A DNA stretch of 64,000 nucleotides from Phytophthora quininea (taxonomy: Eukaryota; Oomycota; Peronosporomycetes; Peronosporales; Peronosporaceae): contig JAAVTG010000565.1 of the NCBI GenBank assembly GCA_011947345.1, forward strand, positions 124,001-188,000, written 5' to 3'. Numbering within the stretch: the first letter of the stretch is position 1; every line of letters begins with the position of its first letter. This document shows, piece after piece, positions 1-11,003 of the stretch. A program made the translations under genes and the position numbers. The notes below the pieces were generated by a model, which had not been told where the DNA came from, searched no databases, and saw nothing but the letters and a program-made list of their open reading frames with translations.

Positions 1-5
1 TTGGA

Positions 6-376
6 ATGACAGCTAGAGCTAGTGACATATCTGCCTTCATCAGCCCGATTGGACATTTTCAATGGCTTCGTATGGCGCAAGGACTTAAGAATGCTCCGCA
101 GATATATCAGCGTATGTTGGATAACGCGTTGTGGGGATTTGTTCGTCCAATTGGAGGCTGGAATCAAGAAGCCGATTTGCCGACGGATGATACACTAACT
201 GGAGATATATTTCAAGATGGAGAAGTAGATACTGAAGCGAAACCGGTCCTCATGCGTCGATCATATATTGATGATATTTCGTTCGGAGCCTCTACTTGGG
301 ACGAATGTTGTGCCATTTTGGAAACATTTCTGAAGCGTATGACGGAATGCGGAATCAGTCTGAGTCTGCCCAAGAG
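6..376 (+). mobile_element. Ty3/gypsy reverse transcriptase fragment
   Basis: This is the middle of a Ty3/gypsy reverse transcriptase. A stretch resembling the RT palm (FQWLRMAQGLKNAPQIYQRM, about residues 18-37) is followed by the catalytic YIDD motif near nucleotides 265-276 and a typical post-palm helix ending in SLSLPKS. After that point the usual gypsy continuation (LG-H region) is absent and the reading becomes unrelated, so the element is broken at about 376. It probably continues left of the window. No RNase H or integrase follows. It is a remnant, not an active element. Confidence 0.85.
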
Positions 377-414
377 CCTAACGGAGCGCGGATCGAACTC
401 ACTCACAGACACCT

Positions 415-557
415 TGTTACTCTTAGGGAACTTTCGGACTGAGGACGCACTTCCGCGTGCGGACTCACTAAGCCTTTCTACCATCACTCTGCTAGCTAGT
501 TCCACAAGCTGACTTCAACTTCACTCGTCATGACAAAAGAGGATGCGTTTTCCAACA
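415..557 (-). repeat. Candidate 3' LTR of the copia element
   Basis: Read on the minus strand, a purine-rich tract (GGAGGAGGG, just right of 557) is followed by TGTTGGAAAACG and, 143 bp later, by CTAAGAGTAACA, giving TGTT...AACA ends. Position after the pol stop and directly after a polypurine tract fits a 3' LTR. No 5-bp target duplication was seen, and I could not find a matching copy on the right side of the element, so the boundaries are tentative. Confidence 0.4.
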
Positions 558-581
558 CGCCCTCCTCCAAAGTGACACTCG

Positions 582-2400
582 TCACTGAGGAAGATGCTGC
601 TCAGACAAACCGATCATCGCACTCAATGCTTCGAGCCTATCGCGGGCCAGTGGCATCGTCATAAGGGTGGAAGGATTCACGTCAGTCTTGACCTTCCACA
701 AATCCACGGTCTTCTTCTCCACTTAATCGCGTGCGTTGTGCCAACGTAGCTCGATGTGTCGCGACCTGCGACTGTAGGTTGGGTTGGTAGCCGTTACGTA
801 GGTCGCCTGGTTGTCAATTCCCATTCGAACTTTAGTCTCCAAGTCTAGAAACACTTGGATCAGCATGTGGCGCAGCCCTTGGCCTTCCATGCATGCCTCG
901 CGTGCCGCAAGATGCTCCGCCTCTGCTGTCGATTGCGCCACAATAGTTTGGCGTCTTGATGCCCTCGAAACTGCGCCACCAGTCATGCAGTGAACAAAAC
1001 CTGTAATGATCTTGCTCGTGTCAGGATCATTGCCCCAGTCGGAGTCACAATATTCATCAACTATCAACTCAGGCGTTTGCTCGGCTAACTTGTTTCGTGT
1101 GTACACAATTCCTTGCGTCTTGGTACCAACGAGGTATCTGAGCACTCTCTTGGCCGCGCCAATGTGTTGCTGTGTTGGCTTTTGAACGTATTGACTGAGC
1201 TGTCCAACCGAGAACGCGAGGTCCGGCCGAGTACAGGTCGTCAAATACATGAGGGATCCGGCAAGTTCACGATACGGGAACTTCTTGCCGTTAGCAGGCG
1301 CCTCCTTACGTCGATCCACCTCATCGTCTTTCACCGTCAGACGCATGTTCGTCTTCATAGGAATTCTACTTGGGTGAGCGTCCACAAAATTGAACCGCTC
1401 GATAATGTCTTCGCAGTACTTCGTCTGATGAATCTTGATTGAATCTGCATTCTGTTCCATTTGCACGACGAGGTACGTGTTGAGAAGACCTTGGTCCTTA
1501 TGCTCATAGTCGGTATCTAGCTGCTCAAACATCCTCTTCTTGAACTCAACGTTGTTCGTCGCGCACAGAATATCATCAACGTACAAAATTACGATATCGA
1601 ATTCGCCGTCTCTATCATAGAAAAAAGGCACTGCTCGGTCTCACACAGCTTGAAACCGTAGTCCAGGAACCAGCGATTCACCTCACTGTTCCACTCTCTG
1701 CCGGACCGGCGCAGCCCGTACAAAGCTTTCTCATTGATGTATATCATGCCATCATCATCGCACGGGTAGCCTTCCACCTCTTCCAAGTGCTGCTTAATAC
1801 CTAACACAGCATTGAGGTGGGCCGTGTTAATGTCTCCTTGGTAGATTGTCAAGTTCAGCATGATGCACACTGCAACAAACGTCCTGAATGTCGCCATGCG
1901 TGCCACAGGAGAAAATGTGTCCGTGAAGTCGATACCAAATCGCTGCTTGTCGCCACGAGGAACAACGCGTGGTCGGTACCTCACAATATATAGGTGATCT
2001 GTCTTCACGTCAAAGACCCACATGGTCTTGATGGTATGCTTCCCACTGAGCAATTCCGAGCGTGGAATCTGTCTTAGCACCCCTTGGCCTTCAATGCAGC
2101 CATCTCTGCGTCCAAAGCTTCGCGCCAAAACTTAGCCTGCTTGGAACGCACCGCTTGCCCGTAGTTATTAGGTATGTTGATGTCACTTGCACGTAATCCA
2201 CCGTTTCCGCGGCGATCTGCGTGCAGTGCCTTGAACGCTGAGTACACATCGTAGTTCTCAAATCGTTCGAGTTTATCGTTCTTCGGAACTTCACGAAGTC
2301 CCGGGCGTCTCGTTGCCTCAGTAAGTTTGACTTTTGTACGCTTCTTGTCATACGTACGACGAACCTCTTCGTCTCTTGGATGCACCTTTCTAATCAGCAT
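582..2400 (-). pseudogene. copia reverse transcriptase and RNase H, frameshifted
   Basis: The RVT_2 family RT begins near 2128 (FTDTFSPVARMATFRTFVAV) and changes frame near 1600, where the catalytic YVDD motif (VILYVDDILCATNN) lies. RNase H follows with DSDWGNDPDTSKIITGF and the AEAEHLAAREA region, ending in the conserved NPTYSRRSRHIELRWHNARD. An in-frame TAA at 723-725 then interrupts the last 47 codons before the natural end at 582. Confidence 0.88.
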
Positions 2401-3104
2401 CTGCGATGGAATTGCTAGTACATCATTTCTAACTGGCGCTGGCGGTTCACTCCCGTCATCACTTGCACCGCTATCACACTGTGCCTCATGAGCGTCACTT
2501 GGATCAAACAGATAGTCGTAATCATCGTCTTCTTCGAGCTCACTCTCAGTTTCCTCTGGAGTAGGAGCTAGGTCAGACCCTTAGCTAGATCCTCCTGCCA
2601 GTTCAACTGCATCACCAAAATCATCGTCATGTTCATCATCAGTTTCACTGTCTGCATCACCACCAACTACGCTCTCAGCTTGCGCTCGAGTACTTGCAGC
2701 GTCATCATCAACGCTAACAGCTTCTGCATCCACGCCCTCCTGCGTTTCACACGCATCATCATAGTCGGGCAGTGAGCGGTTTCGCAGGATATCATCCCAC
2801 AACTGCTGGTCATTTTCCGCGAAGTCGCTGGTAGGACTGCTCCCGTCAACCTTGGGGAGTACGCTGTCGCGCACTATGTTGTTCCACACCACTTCCTCTG
2901 CTTCATCGAGATCGTCTGCACTCCCAGCAGCGCTCTGCATCTCGACATTACTGTCGTCACGCACCAAATTTTCATCACACTCAGCACGTTCAGATTTTTC
3001 GCTGTCACTTTCTACGTCGTCGATATCTCCATCCCGAGTATACACATCGAAAGTCTGCAGCCGTTAGTTCGCCTTGGTCTGAACTCGCTACCAGTACTTA
3101 TTGT

Positions 3105-4556
3105 CTAGATCACCTTCACATCAGCCACGAAGCCCTTCTGGTGCTCGGCAGGAAAGTATACCTGGCAGCCAACAACATCTTCTTGATAGCCGATGAGAAA
3201 ACCCACCTTGCAGTTTACCTCCAGTTTCTTGCACTTGGCGAGTGGCGTGTGGCAGTACACTAACGACCCAAACGTACGAATGTGATGAATATCCGGCTTG
3301 GCGCCATACATCATCTCATAAGGAGTACGCCCTGTGCCCTTGCAAAATACTCTGTTCTTGATGTAGACAGCGGTCCGCAATGCATGCATTCAAAATGATC
3401 TCGGCTGCCTCGAGTCGTGCAACATTATCTTCACCATTCCAATCAAAGTCTGGTGTGTTCAATCTACGAGATTCAATTGAGACGACTTCGGACCAACCTT
3501 GGTGTGGACAATACCCTTCTTGGCATACCAGCGTTCAATGCTGTTGTTGCAGAACTCTGTACCTTTGTCCGTAAGCACCTGCTTCACCGGTCCGATTACT
3601 TCGTCTTGCTCATCACTGGACTCTTTCTCAGCGTTCCACCGCCGAGTGACTACCGTGTCAACTCTGCGTCCGTGTTGCCGCTCAGCCCATGCAATGTACT
3701 GCTTCATGTACCCGTTCACCTCGTCTTCAGACTTAGACTAGAGCAGATACGTAGTCACGAAACGCGAAAATCCGTCCATCACGACTAACACTGCACTGTA
3801 CTGTGTGCCATTGTGTAGTCCAGGAATCAATAAGTCGGCGAAAATCATGTCATTCACCTTCGCAATATTCCGTTCGAGACTCTTCTTGTAGGTCTTGCGT
3901 CTCTGCTTGCCGAAATGACAATCGGCACAATCCATCTTGCGACGCTTCTTCAGCATGATGCCCTTGGCCATACCACGATCGACCATCAGGCGAATATATT
4001 CCGGGCAAGTGTGCCCCAGGCGCGCGTGCCAAACATCGATGTCCTCGACTCCGTCTGTCACCGCAAAATTTGCCACTACTTGTCTCTTCACGACAGTGAT
4101 CTTCTTGTCGACCTTCACGCCACCAATGTTGTGCGCGTTAAAAGCCCAAAATCGATGCTCATGCACCGCACGAAGTACTTCAATGCCATCGAACATCATA
4201 CCAAACATCATAGTTTCCTGGTCCCACGACATCTTGAAGCCATGCTCCAGTGCTTGTCCGGGCGAGAAGAGGTTACAGCCAGCTTTTGGTACGTATAGAA
4301 CGTTTTCGAGGTACACGAGAACTATCTCTTCATCTATCACTGTAGCGAGCACAATGGTACCAAACCCCTCAGCCTTGGCGTCAACACCGTCTGCGAATCC
4401 CCAGATACTTGGGTTCCAGTCGCTGTCCTCCATGCTGTTCAGCACCGTAAAATATTCCTTGCATGCCACGATGTGTACGTTGGTTCCGCTGTCGAAATAC
4501 CAACGGCTTGCGTCGTAATCCTTTGCAACTCTCTTGACAACTTCGCCCACAACCAC
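3105..4556 (-). pseudogene. copia protease and integrase, frameshifted
   Basis: The first frame (4556-3738) starts with a retroviral-type aspartic protease motif, WYFDSGTNVHIV, then the GAG-pre-integrase zinc-binding region (WHARLGH ... CADCHFGKQ) and the start of the integrase core. The core continues in another frame (3719-3459) with VLTDKGTEFCNNS, which contains the second catalytic Asp, and again near 3389-3105 with the C-terminal integrase region (GRTPYEMMYGAKP). At least two frame changes break it. An acidic linker ORF (3045-2581) joins it to RT. Confidence 0.85.
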
Positions 4557-5092
4557 GTCACGCTTGTGACCGCAGCTTTTGTTGTCGTCGTCCTTTGCTT
4601 TGGTGCGATCTTCTTCGTGGGTTTCTCACCCGACCATACCATCTTCGCGCTTGCCTTCTTCTCCGCACTGGTTTTCTCCTCCAGAACAGGACAATCGCTC
4701 TTGTAGTGACCCATGCCACCACAATTGAAGCACTTGATGTCGGTCTTCGACTTCTTCGATCCATCACGAGCAATCTTGCCCTTCGGACCACCTGAAGCGT
4801 TGCCTTGCTTCTTCTTGCCGCCTTGGTTACTGCCAAATGCGTTCTTCTCCCAGTCCTTGCTGCGCGCCTCAGCCATGAGGATCAGTTCTCGCAGAAGATC
4901 TGGCGTGTATTTACTCATGTTGGAGCTAAATAACACTTTCCGACGAAGTTCGTTGTAGCACACCTGCTGCGGCAGACTGCGCAACAACATATCCACCATC
5001 TGGAGGTCACTCAACGAAGATCCAAGCTCCTTGAGCTCGTTTTTGATCCTGAACATCGTGTACGGGAGGGAGACGTTTGCACGTATCGACAA
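4439..5092 (-). pseudogene. copia gag fragment with CCHC zinc knuckle
   Basis: The C-terminal half of a UBN2-type copia gag. The helical stretch LLRSLPQQVCYNELRRKVL is typical of copia capsids, and a lysine-rich linker leads to one zinc knuckle, CFNCGGMGHYKSDC (CX2CX4HX4C), about residues 120-133. The N-terminal capsid half is absent: upstream DNA (5093-5485) does not continue the domain. The reading changes frame into the protease part near 4500. Confidence 0.85.
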
Positions 5093-5485
5093 ACGCGCTG
5101 GGGATGCGTCGTTCTGTGTGGATCCCGTTGATGCTGGGGGATCGAAAATTGTGTGGCATTGATCATGTCATTGTGTGTTCGTGTGCATGCGTTTGGATGG
5201 CCAACCAGGCGTATGTATGCAAAGCGATTGCGATAAAACTTTCCGGGTGGAAAATACCTAGCAAGGTGTTCGGTGGGAACGTTTTGTGTGGGTAAAATTT
5301 ATATATGTATATTTCTGTATATTTTACACGCGGTGAATCCTAGTGAGGATACACGCCATTTGACGCCATCGTCAGGGTTGACTGTCAGTGTTGACTCTCG
5401 GCGGTGGCCGAGCACAAAGGAGCCGAAACATACTTTAGTTTAAGTGGAAACACTCCGGTAGGAGAGTTTTCCACAAGTGACTATG
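5093..5485. other. Gene-free gap with a strong hairpin
   Basis: No coding sequence is supported between the copia gag fragment and the gypsy gag fragment. An imperfect inverted repeat at 5444-5474 (GTGGAAA ... TTTCCAC around a CTCC/GGAG core) starts with TGTGG on the minus strand and could be an LTR edge. An AT-rich inverted repeat lies near 5297-5330. Confidence 0.5.
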
Positions 5486-5864
5486 TTACAATTCTCTCGC
5501 TCGCCCTTCGAGCTTAGAGATCGCAAGCGCTACGCGCTGGTTCTCCATTTGGAGCATGGCCGAACTCATGGCCATCTCGACCTCTCGGGTCCACAACAGG
5601 AGGTTCTCCCCTCCTCCCCGAGAAGGTCTTCACGCTCACAGAGAGCGGCTTCGCCCGCTGAGGGAGTGCTGTGGCAGCGACACGTTGCTGGATATGCTCC
5701 AGCATAGCATTCTCGTACTTCGAGAACGCCTCCAGGCGCGCCGTCACGGTGTCAGGCACTTGCGAAGCAAGGGCGCTGTGCCCTCAGGGCCCAGCAAGGA
5801 CGCAAGCTTGTTAAGCGTGTCCTGCTGACTAGGAGTCAAGTGCGCAAACGCTGCTTGCTCCATC
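5486..5864 (-). mobile_element. Truncated Ty3/gypsy gag
   Basis: Starting at an ATG at 5864 on the minus strand, the reading gives the N-terminal part of an oomycete gypsy gag. One frame change near 5750 and another near 5620 lead into a stretch ending in [11 protein letters not shown]. The domain stops at about 5486, where gag should continue with a Trp-containing stretch. Upstream (right), 5865-6078 could be its leader and LTR: TGGTAGC near 5920 may be a primer-binding site, but this is weak. Confidence 0.7.
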
Positions 5865-8005
5865 CTCACAGAGGTCCAGTCGACGACTCAGGAGTCGGAT
5901 TGACTACAAGTGCTACCAGGTGCAGCGGGGCTGCGTTGCAGTGCACGTGCACAGAGGAAGACCTACGACTCCACGAGTCTGTGTCTTTAGGCTTCCAGCC
6001 TTCGGTTCTATACAAGAACCAAGTACAGTCCCGTAACTAGGACTCGCAGAGTCAGTGTCCCTTAAAACAAGGACTACACAGATTTACTGCAAAAATAGGA
6101 CTGAATTGAATTGTTATCTGACTTTGATGTAAATGTATAGACTAAACTATATAGCATAGTTAATCTAAGAATATGTAAATGAGTGGTGGAGAGCCAATGG
6201 CTACAGAGTCAAAAATCTACACACGGTTAAGAGTTTTGTGCAACCTGTAAAGTCAACGCACGGGCGTGATATTCGTGTAACCCCGTTACATGGGTTATAT
6301 TATGGAATTGTGGAAGTCACAATACTGCTGGCTAATATTGGAGAGTCAGTGCGACGTGGATTTGTGGAGGATGAGATTGTCATTGGGCTACGAGTAGTTG
6401 GGCGTCGGGTGGTCTGGACTGGGAAGTGCGAAATGCACTCTGTCCCGGGCCTGGCGACCTTTGGGCAAGTTACCACGATTAACTTGTATGTGATCAAATG
6501 TCTACCGTGAACGTATCCGGTAGCGTCTTGCCGTGAGCCCGACAATGTCCCCAACCGAGCTACAGCCCAGTACACCCAGAGTCTAATCCTGAGATCTTGC
6601 ACGATCCCGAGTCTCAGTCGATTATTCCTGATATTTGGCCCGATAATCCCGAGTTTTTTTCGATTTCCAGAAGTGCTGTTCCACATGGTGTTAAGTCCCG
6701 GTGATGGAGATACCCTGAAGCCCAGGAGTCCCGATCCCGGATTTCCGGATCTCTGAGATTCCAGGTTTCCGAGCTGACAATGGATACCCAGATATACGAT
6801 TCCAAGTACCGTGGTACAGGTGAAACTCTGAGAAGTCGACTTTACTTTTCTGAGTTTCCGAGTTTGCCACTGCGAAGAGCCGCCCGAGATCTTTTGAGGT
6901 CTTTGCCGAAGGGTCACCTGCCGCCAAGGGTCGTTTGGGATCTTTGCTCGAAAGGACACCGCCGCCAAGAGTCGCCCCGATTGAGTGGCTAGTGACGCGC
7001 CGTGCCAGACGCCACACAAAGACCAAGTACAAGAAATCCTCCACGCAGAGAATTAGGTACAAGATACTGCTAGAAGTGCGAGGTTTTAACGTTAAACAGA
7101 GTTCTATTTGCCTGGAAAAGCACAAGTCGTCGCGGTCCTCGTACCTTCGGTCGCCTTCACTGCTCCTCCGTACAAGACGCCACATCGACACGCCCGACAT
7201 TGGAGCGCGCTTGGATCAAGGTCGTCTACAGCTGCGGACCAAGCATCACTGACGGCAGCCTCCACTCGCCGCCCGTGGAACTCCATCCGTGTCAAGTCTA
7301 GTTGGGTGGGGGTCCTGGGGGTGCAGCGACGAGGAAGCAGATCCTCTCACTCATTTCGTGTGTTATTTGGGTGGGAGATCTTGTTCTCGCTCATTTCCTA
7401 TTCCTGAGTTTCCGGATTCCAGGTTCTGCGGTCGGAGTCCCGAAGCCTGAGTGAAGACTGCTGTGTGGAGCGTGTAAGTGGTGAACCTGCAAGTGGATTG
7501 CCCCTGGTAAAGGGTGGTGCGCGTACGTCGGGTGCTCGGAGTTTGTCGGTTCTATGAGTGTAGGCCCAACTGATGTCGACTGAGGTCTCCTCCTCGACCT
7601 TAAAGAAGAAGAAGTTGCATATAAGTCAAGTGGAACTCTGCGTTTTGTTATTACTACTGTGTCTCTATTGAAACTGCACGTGGATCTCCTACTTTCTGGA
7701 TATTGGAGTCTGGAATCCCGAGTTGCTGAGTTGCTGAGTTTCCGAGTTCCTGGATCTTCGATCTGGGCGTCTCTCGGTGCTTGCTAGGCTTCTGTTTTTT
7801 TTTTGGATTTACGTCGGTCCAAGTAGCTCAAGTACACAACCTTCCCCAACAACCAATGGCGGTGGACGGTGCCCCGAGGTTAACCGAATCTCAAGGGATT
7901 GCACTAGGCACACGCCAACCCGGAACTCCTCCTGGGATCCTGATTTTCTGGATTCCTGTGCGTCACAGTTCCGGGGTACTTCGATTTGCCTTCATACCCT
8001 GGGCC
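5865..8005. other. Transposon-derived DNA without a supported gene
   Basis: Short overlapping ORFs occur on both strands, but none shows a recognisable domain or consistent length. The stretch is rich in short degenerate repeats of the type GAGTTTCCGAG / GAGTTGCTGAG (for example 6720-6770, 7400-7460, 7700-7760), suggesting decayed LTR sequence. No RNA gene was seen. Confidence 0.5.
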
Positions 8006-8006
8006 G

Positions 8007-8745
8007 CTATACACCCTGGGCGGAAAAAGGTTCACTACCTCGCCTCAGGTGGCTCTTCAAGCACCCCTCCCACGTGGATCGATCGAGATTTCCCATGATA
8101 TGGTTTGCCCACATTCTCCAAACGACATTCTCCGTGCGAAATGTCCTCCTCCAGCGTGTTTCCAATCTCGTGGTGAGCTCTTGCACAGATATATCGGATG
8201 CTGCTCCTGCTCGATCGTGCTGTTGTGGTATGATGACAGTTGACATGAACTCTTTATGGTGTCGAGCTTTCGCGATTGCCATACCGTACACGTAAATGAT
8301 GAGAACGTCGGTCTCGCCACGCATTTTCATTAGCCATTGCTTCCAGGCATGGTCCGATTTTATTGTATTCACGGTGTGCATTTTAAATTTGAGCTGCATC
8401 ATCTTGCCCCAGTCTTTAACTGTTATCGGGTCCTCCTGTATCGCTCAACGCCCACCCGACTTCACAGCTAGGCCTTTTACATATTCTTGGAACTCGTGCC
8501 AAAGCGTGGTCTTGATGTCATCGATGGAATTCCCCTCGTCACAAAATCTGGTAGCGGTTCTGCCGGCGTATCGCGTTGTAAAACTGTGTTCTTTAGAATT
8601 GGGCGCACAAGTAGCTGGTAGCGCTCCGTAGTTGTTGCGGCTTCTGATGATGTTGCTTTTGTGCGTGTCGGTGTCCGAACATGGGCTGGATACGGTGACA
8701 CACGCGTGTAGCTGCGATCAACTATGCTATCGTTTTAGACATGTT
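8007..8745 (-). pseudogene. Decayed ORF of a multicopy oomycete family
   Basis: Two minus-strand frames read as one broken gene. An upstream piece (about 8700-8430) contains TTLWHEFQEYVKGLAVKSGG after a frame change near 8530. The downstream piece (8402-8007) has VQELTTRLETRW followed by ENVVWRMWANHI. From memory this pattern is common in repeated hypothetical proteins of Phytophthora, often near transposons, but I cannot name a function. In-frame stops and frame changes make a working gene unlikely. Confidence 0.45.
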
Positions 8746-11003
8746 ATATCTTCAGGAACTATTATCATTTTGCTTAGACAACTAGATATGGCATAGGTAA
8801 CCCAAGAACAAAGACGCCATGTGAAAATAATTCCAATCGAACGAAATTTTTATTTTGCCTATAGAAAAGTCGAAGCCATTTGCTCGGAATGCCCTGTTTG
8901 ACCTACGATAATTCAATAACCAAAACAGATCCGATCATGCCACCACCCCCACTTCTCTTAGAAAAACGTCAATTTTATGGCATAAAAATATTGTGAGCTA
9001 ATTAACAAAACTGGAGGTTTTAGTTTTCGGGCAACCCCGAAAAATGCCGTTTTTCGGTCTGGTTGAATCAGGCAATCCTTGTTAAAGCATGTTACACTTT
9101 TTAATTTTTATCTGAACTAATATACATAGCTCCAACTGGGTCTGCTTCGCAGCCCCAGCACCTGCACCTGCAATAGCTTGCAAACGCGTCTAGACGGAAA
9201 ATAAAGCGCGCTATCCCATACTATTCGCCTGCGCATATTTTAATATCTAAAGTCTTTAAAAATACGTGGTTTTCTCAGAGTGAAATAGGTGCCACCTCCG
9301 CGCAACATTCACCTCTTCTAATTGGAATATAAATTTCGCACTTATCGTTCGCGCGACATCCACCTTCTCAATTAGCTAATAGATTTCGCACTTAGCTGAG
9401 GTGGACGACACATGCGACATCGCGGTAATTTATCAAGATGGTCTAAAATGATACCCTCTCAGTAATGATCGCGAACTACTTCAACAAGGAAATCGTATGC
9501 TGCAAAATGGGACCTCCGCTGGGATCCACTCCTAAAGTAAATTTCAGATAACATGCCTGCGTAACCAAAATCCGCTATGATTTCACAAAACAAACCTTGT
9601 CAATGGCAGCTGGCGAGCCAATCGAACAGCAGCTGCCGACAACGAGGTTTGAGCAGCAAACGTAGCAGAAACTCGTTACGGTAATGCTGTACCTCTGATT
9701 GGCTGAAAAGGATCGTAACAGCTGACTGGCAATGGCAATGGCGACCTCCATGGTCGCTCAGAAGATGCTGTCGCTTCTTTCCTACGCTAGCACATGGTCA
9801 CTTCAACTCCGATCAAGCCGTATTAACATGTATGTATATATTTTTCTATTTTGCGAATTTTATTGCATGTTATACACGCGGAGCTCAGCGGCTTGAACGA
9901 CGAGCGTCTCCAGCAGCGTCACCACCGCCGCAATCAGTAAGTTATTCAGGGCAGCACCTGATTTAGCGGAGGGTAGAGTCGACGGGAGCACTGTAGATAC
10001 GATAGTAAAGCAGTGCCAACGAACTAGCACCTCATCGCCTGAATTTGACAAGATACTTAGGTTTTCAACAGATTCTCCAACAATAATTGGCATAGCATGA
10101 TTGTCGTGCCTCTCGTGTGAGGCGCTGAAAGCTTAGTAGAAAGTTGAGAAGTGAGGCTTTATGAAAGACAGATTTAGCGATGTTTGACCTACAGGGGGCC
10201 TCCAGCACGAGGGTACTTGTCGAGTCAACGTCGAGTCAACACTTGCAGTTGGCGCATGCTCGTGCACGGTGCAACCTTGCGCGCAATCGGTGCGCGTAAG
10301 CCGGGATACGACAATGATCGTTATCCTAACCCGTGAAGCTTCAGAATATGAATAGGAAGCGGCAGTCTGCTGGCCACCCTGCCGCTTTCTCTCCGTCGTG
10401 TTAAGTGACAGCGGCGGGGCAGGTCCTTGGCCGTCCTCTTGGCCTTCTTGTGGCGCAGTACTGGCGTTGACGTCGACCGTGCAGGCGCACAGCGGCTGGC
10501 GGCTGGTGGCGATTCCTACAACAGTGGGCTTGGGTGCGTCGAGCTCTGAATCAAAACAACCAAAGTCAATTTTTTGTCCAATCACATTACTTTACTTCAC
10601 CGTTACCACTTCACACAAGTCATTGAAAATTGCTCATTTTCAGGCCTGCAAATCCGGTGTTCACCGGTCTGTCGCGGCGTCATTGACAGCAACAGCGCAG
10701 AAGATCTAGGATACAATCGTGGAAGTGAATATGATGATGATGACCTTCGTGGTTAGACTCATGTTAGTGTACTTCATAAAGAACCGCCTGGGCTCCTATG
10801 GGTGCGCCACCAGACTAAGTCTAAATGGAGGTGGCGGCCGCTAGACCCAGAGCGCGGAAGGTAGACAGCGACGCCTGACAGTACTTGCTGTACTTCTTCA
10901 GCAACTGGAGCAAGACGTTCACGCCGAAACTGACACCGCGGTATTGAAGATGGAGTGCGAAACAATATCGGAGGAAATGCAAGTCAAATTACCCATCGTT
11001 TAT
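8746..11003. other. Gene-poor AT-rich interval
   Basis: No gene is supported. Isolated ORFs (77 codons at 9860-10093 minus, 150 codons at 10133-10585 minus) have no recognisable domains and no paralogue in the window. The interval contains the short tandem repeat at 9300-9399. Confidence 0.5.
9300..9399. repeat. Two-unit imperfect tandem repeat
   Basis: Two units of about 48 bp with a 51-bp period begin GCGCAACAT (9300) and GCGCGACAT (9351), and both contain ATTTCGCACTTA near their ends. Nothing nearby explains them. Confidence 0.6.

Larger units (their letters stand above)
582..5092 (-). mobile_element. Degenerate Ty1/copia retrotransposon
   Basis: A minus-strand copia element in the order gag zinc knuckle, protease, integrase, RT, RNase H, which is the copia order (integrase before RT). 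The polyprotein is broken by frameshifts near 4500, 3730, 3400, 3050, 2100 and 1600 and by an in-frame TAA at 723-725. The first part of gag is missing. After that TAA the frame stays open to a stop at 582-584 and still resembles the copia C-terminus. No intact 5' LTR was recognised to the right. The left end abuts gypsy RT and the right end abuts gypsy gag, so the locus is nested or rearranged. Not autonomous. Confidence 0.9.

Noticed and set aside
5297..5474. Candidate 5' LTR of the copia element
   Set aside because: It starts TGTGGAAAAC like the left LTR candidate, but the rest does not match it, so it was not called an LTR.
5865..7780. Several ORFs of 60-240 codons on both strands
   Set aside because: Mutually overlapping, no domain, and in a stretch of degenerate repeats.
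10133..10585. 150-codon minus-strand ORF
   Set aside because: No recognisable domain, overlapped by an opposite ORF, and no paralogue in the window.
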